From Cytobacillus oceanisediminis (GTDB taxonomy: Bacteria > Bacillota > Bacilli > Bacillales > Cytobacillaceae), in contig NZ_VLKI01000006.1 of assembly GCF_007830235.1 (NCBI RefSeq), positions 98,672-162,671 on the forward strand: a DNA stretch of 64,000 nt, read 5' to 3'. The stretch's first letter is position 1. The number at the start of each line of letters is the position of its first letter. The notes below the pieces were generated by a model that made no database searches, had not been told where the DNA came from, and saw only the letters and a program-made list of their open reading frames with translations. Positions 42,314 to 50,465 of this stretch are shown one piece after another. Position numbers and translations under genes: made by a program.

Positions 42314-42949
42314 ATGGCAAACTGTCCATGAGTGGTCGATAGCTCGAACGTCGTGTACGATTCGAATGATCCCAATGTTATGGTATATAATAAACTGGCA
42401 ACTTCCAAGAAAACAGTAGTATTAACCTTTGACGATGGTCCTGGAAGAGTTCTGCCGGAAATCCTCGATATCCTGAAAGAAGAAAAAGTGCCGGCAGCCT
42501 TCTTCTGGCAAGCCAGGCTTTTATATCCTAAACGGCCCTGGAAGAGGGTATTAGACGAAGGGCATATGATTGGCACACATTCTGCCAAACATAACAACCT
42601 GGTAAATTTGCAGTTAAATGAACAGCATCAAGATTTGCTGTACAGCCAATCAAAGATTGAATCCATTACCGGCCAGGAAGTGAAGTACTTCCGCCCGCCA
42701 TTCGGACAATACAACAACGATACACTTTCTGCAGCAAAAAAGCTCGGGTTAACTCCTGTTATGTGGAGAATCTCGTCAATGGATTGGGAGCTAAAGGACA
42801 GGCCTGAACAGATCATCACAAATGTGACAGATAATCTCGAAGACGGCGCAATCATTCTCCTGCATGAGTTGTCTCAGACCGTTGAAGCTCTTCCTGATTT
42901 AATTGCTGAAACACGAAGGAATGGTTATGAGTTTACCCATCTACCTTGA
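42314..42949 (+). CDS. Selenocysteine-containing NodB-type polysaccharide deacetylase
   Basis: A 211-residue protein if the TGA at 42329-42331 is selenocysteine: MANCPU, then VVDSSNVVYDSNDP and a complete NodB domain. Catalytic segments are TFDDGP, GTHSAKHNN (HSxxH metal site), RPPFGQYN and the late ILLHEL histidine. GGAGGAGG lies seven bases before ATG 42314, whereas the GTG after the TGA has no ribosome site. A hairpin at 42344-42365 fits a SECIS. It is the last gene of the PhnDEC-like operon, 17 bp after phnC. The domain deacetylates N-acetyl sugars; a selenosugar substrate is inferred. The CPU motif may act in redox or metal/selenium binding. Confidence 0.85.
42344..42365 (+). promoter_or_regulatory. 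Candidate bacterial SECIS element in the deacetylase gene
   Basis: TCGAA (42344-42348) pairs with TTCGA (42361-42365), and an inner CGT/ACG or TCG/CGA pair closes a loop with UGU/GUGU. The loop lies about 21-25 bases after the TGA, within the range of bacterial SECIS loops. Weaker than the selD hairpin. Confidence 0.55.
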
Positions 42950-42978
42950 ACCTATAGCGTATTGCTATAGGTTTTTTC
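42949..42978 (+). terminator. Rho-independent terminator after the deacetylase gene
   Basis: AACCTATAGC and GCTATAGGTT form a 10-bp stem followed by T. Confidence 0.9.
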
Positions 42979-43003
42979 ATTTTTATTGCATTTCTCTCCA
43001 TTA

Positions 43004-43069
43004 TTGACAGCAGAAAAATAATATGATATTAAAATTATTGGGTTAGCACTCCAGAAAGCAGAGTGCTAA
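43004..43069 (+). promoter_or_regulatory. htpG promoter with a perfect CIRCE element
   Basis: TTGACA (43004-43009), 17-bp spacer, TATTAA (43027-43032). A perfect CIRCE, TTAGCACTC-N9-GAGTGCTAA (43043-43069), begins just after the predicted start point. CIRCE is the HrcA repressor site, so heat-shock control by HrcA is predicted. Confidence 0.93.
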
Positions 43070-43111
43070 ATTGCAAAATTAAATATTTTATTTCTTAAAG
43101 GAGAGGTTGAT

Positions 43112-44989
43112 ATGGAAAAGAAACAGTTTCAAGCAGAATCCAAGAGATTATTAGAAATGATGATCAACTCCATTTACTCTCAAAGAGAGGTGTTTTTAAG
43201 GGAGCTGATTTCCAACAGCAGCGATGCAATCGATAAAATTTACTACAAAGCACTGACAGATGATGGTTTAGCCTTTGATAAAGATAGCTATTACATAAAG
43301 ATAATACCTAATAAAGAAAACAGAACTTTAACAATCAGAGATACCGGAATCGGCATGACAAAAGAAGAGCTGGAAAATAATCTTGGCATTATCGCAAAGA
43401 GCGGTTCATTGGCGTTTAAAAAAGAAAATGAAATCAGAGATGGACATGATATTATCGGCCAATTCGGTGTAGGTTTCTACGCAGCTTTCATGGTAGCCGA
43501 TGTTGTAACGGTGATCAGTAAAGCACTTGGCAGCGAAGAAGCCTATAAATGGGAATCCGAGGGAGCAGACGGCTACACAATCACGCCATATAAGAAAGAT
43601 ACAGTCGGTACCGATATTACTCTTAAGATTAAAGAAAATACAGAAGAAGAGAACTTTGATGAGTATTTAGAGGAATACCGCTTAAAATCCATAATCAAAA
43701 AGTACTCTGATTTCATCCGCTATCCTATTAAAATGGATAGTAAGAACAGAAAACCAAAAGAAGGCATTAAGGACGAATTTGAAGAAGTTACAGAAGAACA
43801 AATTATTAATAGTATGGTTCCGATTTGGAGAAAAAATAAAAACGAGCTTACTGACGAAGATTACGAGAAGTTTTATCAGGAGAAGCATTATGGCTTTGAT
43901 AAGCCGCTAAAGCATATCCATATCAGTGTTGACGGCACCATCCGCTATAATGCAATTCTTTTTATTCCTGAAAACATTCCCTTCGATTATTATTCGAAGG
44001 AATATGAAAAAGGGCTTGAGCTTTATTCAAATGGCGTGTTAATCATGGACAAATGTGCAGATTTGCTGCCTGATTATTTCAGCTTTATGAAAGGCATGGT
44101 GGATTCCGAGGATCTATCCCTTAACATTTCGAGGGAAATGCTGCAGCATGACCGCCAGCTGAAACTTATCGCCAAAAATATCAGCAAAAAGATTAAAAAC
44201 GAACTGCAAAGCCTGATGAAAAACGAAAGGGAAAAGTATGAACAATTCTATAAGTCATTTGGCAGACAGTTAAAGTATGGGGTGTACAGCGATTTCGGCA
44301 CCCATAAAGAAACACTGCAGGATTTACTGATGTTCTATTCTTCAAAAGAGAAGAAAATGGTTACACTTGAAGAATATGTATCACGAATGAAGGAAGACCA
44401 GAAATATATTTATTTTGCTTCTGGGGAGTCTTATGAAAGAATTGAAAAACTTCCACAAACAGAGCTGGTCGCAGATAAAGGCTATGAAATCCTTTATTTC
44501 ACAGAGGACATTGATGAGTTTGCCATTAAGATGCTAAAGTCCTATAAAGAAAAGGAATTTAAGTCTGTTTCAAGCAGCGACCTTGGCATTGAGGAAGATA
44601 AAGAAAAAACATCCGAAGCTGAAGAAAAAGAATATAAAGAGCTTTTTGACAGCATGAAGGAGATTTTAGCAGGAAAAGTTTCGGATGTCAGGATTTCAAA
44701 AAGGCTTAAAAGCCATCCGGTCTGCTTGTCTGCTGATGGAGAAGTAACCATCGAAATGGAAAAAGTCCTCAGCTCTATGCCTGACAACCAAAATGTAAAA
44801 GCAAATAAGGTATTGGAAATCAATCCAAACCACGAAGTCTTCCAGTCATTAAAACAGGCATTGGAGAAAGATAAAGAAAAGCTAAGCCTTTATACAAACC
44901 TTCTTTATAATCAATCCCTGTTAATTGAAGGTCTTCCGATCAGCGATCCTGTAGAATTTACGAATGATATTTGCAAAGTTATGGTTTAA
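43112..44989 (+). CDS. htpG: Hsp90-type chaperone HtpG
   Basis: A 625-residue Hsp90. The GHKL ATPase domain contains [20 protein letters not shown] and [13 protein letters not shown]; the middle domain contains the catalytic Arg region ([15 protein letters not shown]), followed by the dimerisation domain. It assists folding of client proteins in stress. AAAGGAG precedes the ATG. Unlike B. subtilis htpG, this gene lies behind a perfect CIRCE element. It ends at a terminator. Confidence 0.97.
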   Translation: MEKKQFQAESKRLLEMMINSIYSQREVFLRELISNSSDAIDKIYYKALTDDGLAFDKDSYYIKIIPNKENRTLTIRDTGIGMTKEELENNLGIIAKSGSLAFKKENEIRDGHDIIGQFGVGFYAAFMVADVVTVISKALGSEEAYKWESEGADGYTITPYKKDTVGTDITLKIKENTEEENFDEYLEEYRLKSIIKKYSDFIRYPIKMDSKNRKPKEGIKDEFEEVTEEQIINSMVPIWRKNKNELTDEDYEKFYQEKHYGFDKPLKHIHISVDGTIRYNAILFIPENIPFDYYSKEYEKGLELYSNGVLIMDKCADLLPDYFSFMKGMVDSEDLSLNISREMLQHDRQLKLIAKNISKKIKNELQSLMKNEREKYEQFYKSFGRQLKYGVYSDFGTHKETLQDLLMFYSSKEKKMVTLEEYVSRMKEDQKYIYFASGESYERIEKLPQTELVADKGYEILYFTEDIDEFAIKMLKSYKEKEFKSVSSSDLGIEEDKEKTSEAEEKEYKELFDSMKEILAGKVSDVRISKRLKSHPVCLSADGEVTIEMEKVLSSMPDNQNVKANKVLEINPNHEVFQSLKQALEKDKEKLSLYTNLLYNQSLLIEGLPISDPVEFTNDICKVMV

Positions 44990-44996
44990 CCATATG

Positions 44997-45028
44997 AAAA
45001 CAGCCCGGTCTCACGGGCTGTTTTTTTT
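44997..45028 (+). terminator. Rho-independent terminator after htpG
   Basis: AACAGCCCG and CGGGCTGTT form a 9-bp stem with a GTCTCA loop and eight T. Confidence 0.93.
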
Positions 45029-45201
45029 CTATTAGTGGGTGTAAATGCCTTGATAATCAAACTCAGGTTGAATTTGGAGCCTTAATATACAAAAAATCCC
45101 AAGAGAAAATTGATCTCTTACGGTTACATTAATGGATGTACAGTTATATAAAGAATAATTCACATTCAAATATACACACTAACCATAAAAGGAGGAGTAA
45201 T

Positions 45202-45651
45202 ATGCAGCATAGTAAGGCATTAGCTATTAAGTTCATAGCCAGTCTTGTTCTTCTTTTTGTCATTCTTGGCCTTATTTATGGTATGAGTTTTGGAAATGTA
45301 TTCATCATAACCGCCCTATTAGGAATCGTTTCCTATATATTAGGCGATATGCTAATTTTGCCGAGGAGCAGCAACACTGTTGCCACAGTGGCTGATTTTG
45401 GATTGGCATTTGTGCTTATTTGGTTTTTAAGCTCGATTTTAACATATGGAGATAACCTCTTTATGTCTTTAGTTGCAGCTGCTGGTGTTGCTTTATTTGA
45501 GTACTTTTTCCATGGTTATCTAGTTAGAAACATGACCGAGGCAAGTACAGAAACAGGCATAGTGAACCAGGGGAACTTGCAATATAACACGGAAGCTTCT
45601 GAAGATTTGACACCTGTTAGGCCGGACGTTAGAAGCGATGATGAGGAGTAA
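45202..45651 (+). CDS. YndM family (DUF2512) membrane protein, copy 2
   Basis: A 149-residue protein with four hydrophobic segments and the SYILGDMLILPRSSN signature shared with the gene at 20350. The C-terminal tail is hydrophilic and acidic (SEDLTPVRPDVRSDDEE). ATG 45202 follows AAAAGGAGG; the upstream in-frame ATG has no site. Function unknown; family typical of spore formers. Its last codons and stop lie in a perfect 20-bp tandem duplication. Confidence 0.82.
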   Translation: MQHSKALAIKFIASLVLLFVILGLIYGMSFGNVFIITALLGIVSYILGDMLILPRSSNTVATVADFGLAFVLIWFLSSILTYGDNLFMSLVAAAGVALFEYFFHGYLVRNMTEASTETGIVNQGNLQYNTEASEDLTPVRPDVRSDDEE

Positions 45652-45676
45652 GGCAAGATGATGAGGAGTAAGGCAA
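45637..45676. repeat. Perfect 20-bp tandem duplication at a stop codon
   Basis: GATGATGAGGAGTAAGGCAA occurs twice in a row (45637-45656 and 45657-45676). The first copy contains the TAA of the DUF2512 gene, so the protein is unchanged. Recent slippage event. Confidence 0.95.
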
Positions 45677-45687
45677 AGAGTTAGGAA

Positions 45688-45716
45688 CTAGACTCCCTAA
45701 ATGTCAGGGAGTCTAG
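45688..45716 (+). terminator. Possible terminator after the second DUF2512 gene
   Basis: CTAGACTCCCT and AGGGAGTCTAG form a perfect 11-bp stem with a seven-base loop, but no T run follows. Confidence 0.5.
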
Positions 45717-45752
45717 AAATACATTCTGAGAGCTTATGGGAAGGGGATTAGT

Positions 45753-46094
45753 ATGTCTGTTTTCGTATACCAAACCTTTGAAGTAAAACAGGATAAATTT
45801 GTGGAAGCATTAAAGAACCTGAGAATGATTCAAAGCTATAGAAATGAAAACTATGAACATAAGATAGAACTTTTGTCTCCTATATCAGGAGCTGACCATA
45901 CTTATGCTTTTTTATGTACTTATGAGGGCCTTGCAGAAATGGAGCTCCAAAATAAAAAGATGTTTGAAGATGAAGAATATAAAAAGCTTATAGAGGAGTT
46001 CTTCCTTGAGGATATTGTCCAGGGCAGCATGAATACCCAGCTGTTCCGGTCGGTTACTGGGTTAAAAAGCGAAAGCGCAGAGAAAAACAAATAG
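45753..46094 (+). CDS. Small dimeric alpha/beta barrel-like protein, 113 aa, unknown function
   Basis: A 113-residue soluble protein, MSVFVYQTFEVKQDKFVEALKNLRMI, with a strand-helix-strand-strand-helix pattern resembling NIPSNAP/antibiotic monooxygenase-like mini-barrels. SGADHTYAFLCTYEGLAEMELQ forms the second repeat and FRSVTG the last strand. No cofactor residue is evident. A GGGAAGGGG-type site precedes the ATG. It lies upstream of the permease gene, with about 150 bp between. Confidence 0.65.
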   Translation: MSVFVYQTFEVKQDKFVEALKNLRMIQSYRNENYEHKIELLSPISGADHTYAFLCTYEGLAEMELQNKKMFEDEEYKKLIEEFFLEDIVQGSMNTQLFRSVTGLKSESAEKNK

Positions 46095-46247
46095 ACGCTT
46101 TGGAACAAGTCCTTTGCAGATTCGAAACCGAGCCGATCACCATCAGGAATCGGCTTATTTATTTGGGTGGAAGAGGCGTCATACTCTTACTTAAACGGAC
46201 AGAAATCGGAATCAAGTTGGAAACTTTTCGAGAAAAGGAGGAACATC

Positions 46248-47609
46248 ATGGATTTTTTTCTTCCCAGCGGCAATTCTTCAAAAGGAAGTGAATCCGGTGA
46301 TTTAAAATGGTGGCAATTATCTTTAATAGGTGTCGGATGTACAATCGGTACCGGTTTTTTTCTTGGGTCTGCTATCGGCATCAAAATCACCGGGCCCTCT
46401 ATTGTCTTTTCATTTGTCCTGGCGGCAATCGGAACTTATATTGTCTATAACCTGTTAGCCAAGATGACAGCTGAAGACCCTCAGGAGGGATCGTTTTGCT
46501 ATTATGCCAATAAAGCATATGGAAAGTGGGCAGGCTTTAGCTGCGGATGGAATTATTGGAGTTCAAACATTCTTATCATGGGAAGTCAATTAACGGCACT
46601 ATCCATTTTAACAAGGTTCTGGTTTCCGCATGTCCCTCTGTGGATTTTTGCTTCTGGATACGCAATCCTTTCCATTATTGTTGTGCTAACAGGCAACAAA
46701 GGCTTTGACAAGGTAGAGGACCTATTTGCCATTATTAAAACGGCTGCCATTATAATGTTTATTATTTTGGCGATAGCAGCTCTGGCTGGGGTAATAGATG
46801 GCAATGCCAAACATCCTGGTTTTCCCGGTTCAGCAGGTGAGTTGTTTCCTGAAGGGTGGAAAGGCTTTTGGTCTTCCTTAATTTATGCCTTTTATGCTTA
46901 TGGGGGCATTGAAGTAATCGGGCTTATGGCAACCAGGCTAAAGCAGAAGGAGGATGCCCCAAAAGCAGGCATTATTATGCTAATCGTGCTTGTGATCATT
47001 TATGTTATTTCACTTAGTTTAGCTGTCTATATGGCCTCACATGGAGCGTTTAACGAAAAGGAGAGCCCATTTGTCACTGCGATGGATAAATACAATTTGG
47101 ACTTTTTTCCGCATGTATTTAATGCGGCGATCATTATTGCCGGTTTTTCTACTATGACAGCGTCCCTGTTTGGTGTAACGGCTTTGCTTGTTACGCTGGC
47201 TGACGATGGGGATGCCCCGGCAGTTTTCTCAAAGAAAATCAAGAAGTGGAAGGACCTGCCGCTTCCATCTCTGGGGTTGGCCACAGCTGGGTTAATAGCT
47301 TCGATTGTCACAGCTTTGCTGCTGCCCGGAAAAATTTATGAGTATATCACAACCGCTGCTGGAATATTGATCTTATTTAACTGGTCTTTCATTATCATCT
47401 CTGCTCTTCGTATTCTGGAGATTAAGGTTTTCGGGAAACTGATGGCCTTCCTTGGATTGGCACTGATTTTGGCTGCTGTGAGCGGGACATTGCTTGAGAA
47501 ATCGATTAGGTTTGGTTTCTTCGTCAGTTTAATTTTTGTGGCTATAATAGCAATCGTAGCAGTAATTATGCAGAAGAAGGTTTGGAAGAATGGAGGCCAG
47601 AAGGGTTAA
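46248..47609 (+). CDS. Amino acid permease (APC superfamily)
   Basis: About 453 residues with twelve hydrophobic segments. The first helix carries the APC substrate-site signature GVGCTIGTGFFLGS, and IYAFYAYGGIEVIG lies in helix 6. This is the YbxG/YdgF-like group of amino acid transporters. ATG 46248 follows AAAGGAGG; upstream in-frame codons lack a site. The substrate is not determined. A very strong terminator follows. Confidence 0.88.
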   Translation: MDFFLPSGNSSKGSESGDLKWWQLSLIGVGCTIGTGFFLGSAIGIKITGPSIVFSFVLAAIGTYIVYNLLAKMTAEDPQEGSFCYYANKAYGKWAGFSCGWNYWSSNILIMGSQLTALSILTRFWFPHVPLWIFASGYAILSIIVVLTGNKGFDKVEDLFAIIKTAAIIMFIILAIAALAGVIDGNAKHPGFPGSAGELFPEGWKGFWSSLIYAFYAYGGIEVIGLMATRLKQKEDAPKAGIIMLIVLVIIYVISLSLAVYMASHGAFNEKESPFVTAMDKYNLDFFPHVFNAAIIIAGFSTMTASLFGVTALLVTLADDGDAPAVFSKKIKKWKDLPLPSLGLATAGLIASIVTALLLPGKIYEYITTAAGILILFNWSFIIISALRILEIKVFGKLMAFLGLALILAAVSGTLLEKSIRFGFFVSLIFVAIIAIVAVIMQKKVWKNGGQKG

Positions 47610-47613
47610 AAAA

Positions 47614-47655
47614 GGAAAAACAAAAAACCAGAGTCATCTGGTTTTTTGTTTTTCC
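47614..47655 (+). terminator. Strong rho-independent terminator after the permease
   Basis: GGAAAAACAAAAAACCAGA pairs perfectly over 19 bp around a GTCA loop. Confidence 0.92.
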
Positions 47656-48147
47656 TTCCTTTTAGCATTTAAATTGTTTATTTAACTCAATCTGCAGCTG
47701 TCGCAAAGAGGATTAAACGTTCATTCTGAAATCAAGAAGAGACATAAGGATGGCTAAAAGTTTAAGACAATAATGAAAACACTATAAAATCAAACACAAA
47801 ACTAGTCCCAACAAAATGGCAGGCACGTGTGGAGGATTGCTATGCTGGGTTAAATAGAAAGGCCAGAACTCTTGATAACTTTGGGAATTCACAAAAATTG
47901 GAATCTTTCTAAATTTCTTCTTTTAAATTCTTTAGGTTTTCAGATAATTCTTTAGTTCAATATGAAAATTTTATTTTTGGCATAAAAAATGGGTGTAAAG
48001 CAAGGGGCAAGAAATCAAGTAACGAAGAAGGGAGGAAGAACAGTAGTTTTCAACACTTTTTATATAAAATTTCTGGGACCATATGTAGAGTAGTCCCAGT
48101 AACAAATAAATATTCTAAATAAATTGTTGCATTTTTATGCCAAATCA
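47656..48147. other. 492-bp gene-free stretch
   Basis: AT-rich sequence between the permease terminator and the end of the convergent YetF-type gene. I see no convincing open frame, hairpin or repeat in it. Confidence 0.5.
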
Positions 48148-49005
48148 TCATTTTAAATAAGGACTTAGTTTTAGTATTAATTGGTTTAATTTTTCAGAGT
48201 TTTTATTGTACATTTTTTGGGCTTTTTTAGAATCTGTTTGCAAAGCAAATACTTCCAAGTCAGCTGCACATTGTTTCATCATAGCCATTAAAAGGGGCCT
48301 TTGCTGAGGAGATGGGACCTTTATTTTATCATCATATATGTCTATTGTTAATTCCCCGTATGAATCAACCTGACCTACAAACACATTATCAAGTGTTACC
48401 CCCAGTTTTTCTAGCTCCATATTTAGCCATTTTCTTGTTTTTCCGGATTCAGCCAATGGGTCATTTAAGATATTTCCATCCATAATAACGGTTTGAGGTT
48501 CTTTCTCCTGTGCAACCTTTAGATTAATATCTTTTGGGGTCAGCGGCTGGTTTTCTTTTTTCAGCATAACGCTGAGGTCTCCTCTTGGTTCCAGCACGGC
48601 GAATTCTACATCAGCTGCTTTAAAGACATTCCTTTGCCTTAGCAATGCATTTAAATCATCTATCGAATATCTTTCCTTCTTAAGATTATCCTCTTGAATT
48701 TTTCCATCTTTAATTAAAACTGTGCCTCTTCCCTCGAAAAAGTTTCGAAAGTTTTTACTTTTAAGGGAAAGTATATCTGCAAAAAAGGTAACAAGGCCAA
48801 ATATCATGATGGAAAGAATACCGCTTCCCCAATGATTATTAAGGCCCATAATAATCTCACCGGCAATACTTCCGATTGTTATACCCGCAACATATTCGAA
48901 AAAGGAAAGCTCAGATATTTGTTTTTTCCCAATTAATTTTGTAACGGCAAACAAGACTACGACAAATAAAATCGAACGAAAACCCACTTCTACCCATTCA
49001 GGCAT
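48148..49005 (-). CDS. YetF family (DUF421) membrane protein
   Basis: A 285-residue protein with three N-terminal membrane segments (about residues 8-90) containing LIGKKQISELSFFEYVAGITIGS, followed by two cytoplasmic YetF repeats (GRGTVLIKDGKIQEDNL and EPQTVIMDGNILNDPLAESGK). The DUF421/YetF family is found in spore formers, often beside DUF1657 genes and spoVA copies. Function is unknown. GGAGGTGA precedes the ATG. It is the last gene of a three-gene minus-strand unit with two DUF1657 genes. Confidence 0.88.
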   Translation of the reverse strand: MPEWVEVGFRSILFVVVLFAVTKLIGKKQISELSFFEYVAGITIGSIAGEIIMGLNNHWGSGILSIMIFGLVTFFADILSLKSKNFRNFFEGRGTVLIKDGKIQEDNLKKERYSIDDLNALLRQRNVFKAADVEFAVLEPRGDLSVMLKKENQPLTPKDINLKVAQEKEPQTVIMDGNILNDPLAESGKTRKWLNMELEKLGVTLDNVFVGQVDSYGELTIDIYDDKIKVPSPQQRPLLMAMMKQCAADLEVFALQTDSKKAQKMYNKNSEKLNQLILKLSPYLK

Positions 49006-49023
49006 ATATTCACCTCCAAAATA

Positions 49024-49230
49024 TTAGTTCGGTTTATATTGCGGCTCTTCAAATTCCAGCTCTATTTTCCTCGTTTGAAGATCTTTCTTTATGTTTCCAA
49101 TTTCAAGCATGGTTTCATGAAATAACCGTTTAGATTCCTCATCGAGAGAAGTTAAAGCCAGACTTGATAGTTGTGCCTCAATCGCACGTATAGTTGCCAG
49201 ACATTGATTTACATTTGAAGCAACAGTCAT
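49024..49230 (-). CDS. DUF1657 family protein, copy 2
   Basis: A 68-residue helical protein, MTVASNVNQCLATIRAIEAQ, ending EEPQYKPN. It is a paralogue of the next gene upstream (MTVGTQVKQ...EEPQYNQ). DUF1657 proteins accompany YetF/SpoVA genes in Bacillus; function unknown. The start was placed by homology to the paralogue; the longer upstream frame is a chance extension through the first gene. It ends 18 bp before the YetF gene. Confidence 0.85.
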   Translation of the reverse strand: MTVASNVNQCLATIRAIEAQLSSLALTSLDEESKRLFHETMLEIGNIKKDLQTRKIELEFEEPQYKPN

Positions 49231-49273
49231 TCTAACATCCGCCCAATCAAAATTATTTTCACAATAAATAAGG

Positions 49274-49292
49274 GGCTGGCAGGGAGCCAGCC
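49274..49292 (-). terminator. Small hairpin between the two DUF1657 genes
   Basis: GGCTGGC and GCCAGCC form a 7-bp stem. The T run lies on the upstream side for this strand, so it may be only an attenuator or mRNA-stabilising stem. Confidence 0.45.
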
Positions 49293-49300
49293 GAAAAAAA

Positions 49301-49504
49301 TTATTGGTTGTATTGTGGCTCTTCTTTCTGAATTTCCTGCAGGCGAGGCTCAATGCTATCAATAATCGTTTGTGTTTGCTGTGCAGCATTTTGATAAAGC
49401 TGCTTTGCATTTTGATTCTCTGTTCCCAATGCAAAAGTTTCAAAGCTCGCTTGAGCACTTTTTAAACCTGCTATCGTTTGCTTAACCTGAGTTCCAACTG
49501 TCAT
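49301..49504 (-). CDS. DUF1657 family protein, copy 1
   Basis: A 67-residue Gln-rich helical protein: MTVGTQVKQTIAGLKSAQASFETFA, then NAKQLYQNAAQQTQTIID and ending EEPQYNQ. First gene of the DUF1657-DUF1657-YetF unit. ATG 49504 is preferred because AAGGA lies nine bases upstream; the ATG at 49513 abuts that site. The family is spore-associated by gene context; function unknown. Confidence 0.85.
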   Translation of the reverse strand: MTVGTQVKQTIAGLKSAQASFETFALGTENQNAKQLYQNAAQQTQTIIDSIEPRLQEIQKEEPQYNQ

Positions 49505-49821
49505 TTCATTCATTCCTTCTCTCTTTGTAATTTAAACTACACATGTAGTATTACTTTTGATTTTTTGTTTATGTGTTTTTCTTAATGGTAATTTAAAGAA
49601 AGCTTTACTAAAAAACTTTTCAAGTCTACCTTAGTTGTTGCTTAAAGGTATTTTCAAATTAGAAATAAACTACATTCTTTCTAGAACCCACATTTCTTCT
49701 TAGTATTTGTATTCATTTTATATTCCATTCCCACTATTAAATCCGTTCATTTCCATTTCTAAAATGGGCATAAATTTAACATCCTATTTATAGAGCTTAA
49801 TGAAAGGAGAAAAACCTAAAA
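49505..49821. other. 317-bp divergent intergenic region
   Basis: It separates the DUF1657 unit from the ykoP-like gene and should hold both promoters. ACTACA-CA-TGTAGT (about 49537-49550) is a short perfect palindrome just upstream of the DUF1657 start. No gene seen. Confidence 0.45.
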
Positions 49822-50391
49822 ATGATGTTACGTTCAATTTTATTAATAGTATGGGGATATTTGGATCCAATCTATTTTCCATTTACCCGTTTGCAATATC
49901 CTGCATCAGATCAAGAAAGAGAGGGAGTTTTTCGTGTAAGATTAACAAAATACAAGGGAAAGGACTTAGAACTATCAGACGGGATTATTATTCGTAAAAA
50001 CGATCTTTTACTTAAAATTCATTTACATAATGTGAAGCTGCTAAATGAATTCAATAACATTAAAAGTGAATTATCAAAAGGGAGAGGTATTTTTAAACGA
50101 GTTAAAGAATCTATGCCTGTATTGACTACTTTTATTCTTAAACATCCAGAAGAAGCTAAGATAAAAGGGATTATCGGAATAACATTGATTAACAAGGGAT
50201 TCAGCCCACTTGGATTTGAATGTATACTCCCTGAAAACAAACTCTATTGCTGGTTTAAAAAAACGTTCCAATTACCCATTTTTCTTTTATCATGTTCAAA
50301 AATTTCAGTTGCTAATGTGAAAAGACATCGTACAGTATACTTAATGATGTCTAAAGAAAAGCTGATTGAGAAGTACAAACAACCGAGTTAG
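49822..50391 (+). CDS. YkoP-like protein
   Basis: A 189-residue basic protein, MMLRSILLIVWGYLDPIYF, with a hydrophobic N-terminus. A central region starts YKGKDLELSDGIIIRKNDLLLKIHLHN and the tail is VKRHRTVYLMMSKEKLIEKY. The pattern agrees with YkoP, which neighbours YkoQ in B. subtilis, and a YkoQ-like gene follows here 75 bp downstream. Function unknown; the pair is sporulation-linked in B. subtilis. AAAGGAG lies rather far (about 12 bases) before the ATG. Confidence 0.65.
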   Translation: MMLRSILLIVWGYLDPIYFPFTRLQYPASDQEREGVFRVRLTKYKGKDLELSDGIIIRKNDLLLKIHLHNVKLLNEFNNIKSELSKGRGIFKRVKESMPVLTTFILKHPEEAKIKGIIGITLINKGFSPLGFECILPENKLYCWFKKTFQLPIFLLSCSKISVANVKRHRTVYLMMSKEKLIEKYKQPS

Positions 50392-50465
50392 TTAGTTTCC
50401 TCTAACTCCCACTAGGACTATCCCCTCATTCCTCTTATAATTTTAAGAAGGGAGGGGATGTGACT

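Noticed and set aside
42289..42597. Antisense protein opposite the deacetylase N-terminus
   Set aside because: Chance frame with no ribosome site or family, opposite a well-supported gene.
42332..42949. Deacetylase starting at GTG after the TGA
   Set aside because: No ribosome site precedes this GTG, while an ideal one precedes the ATG before the TGA.
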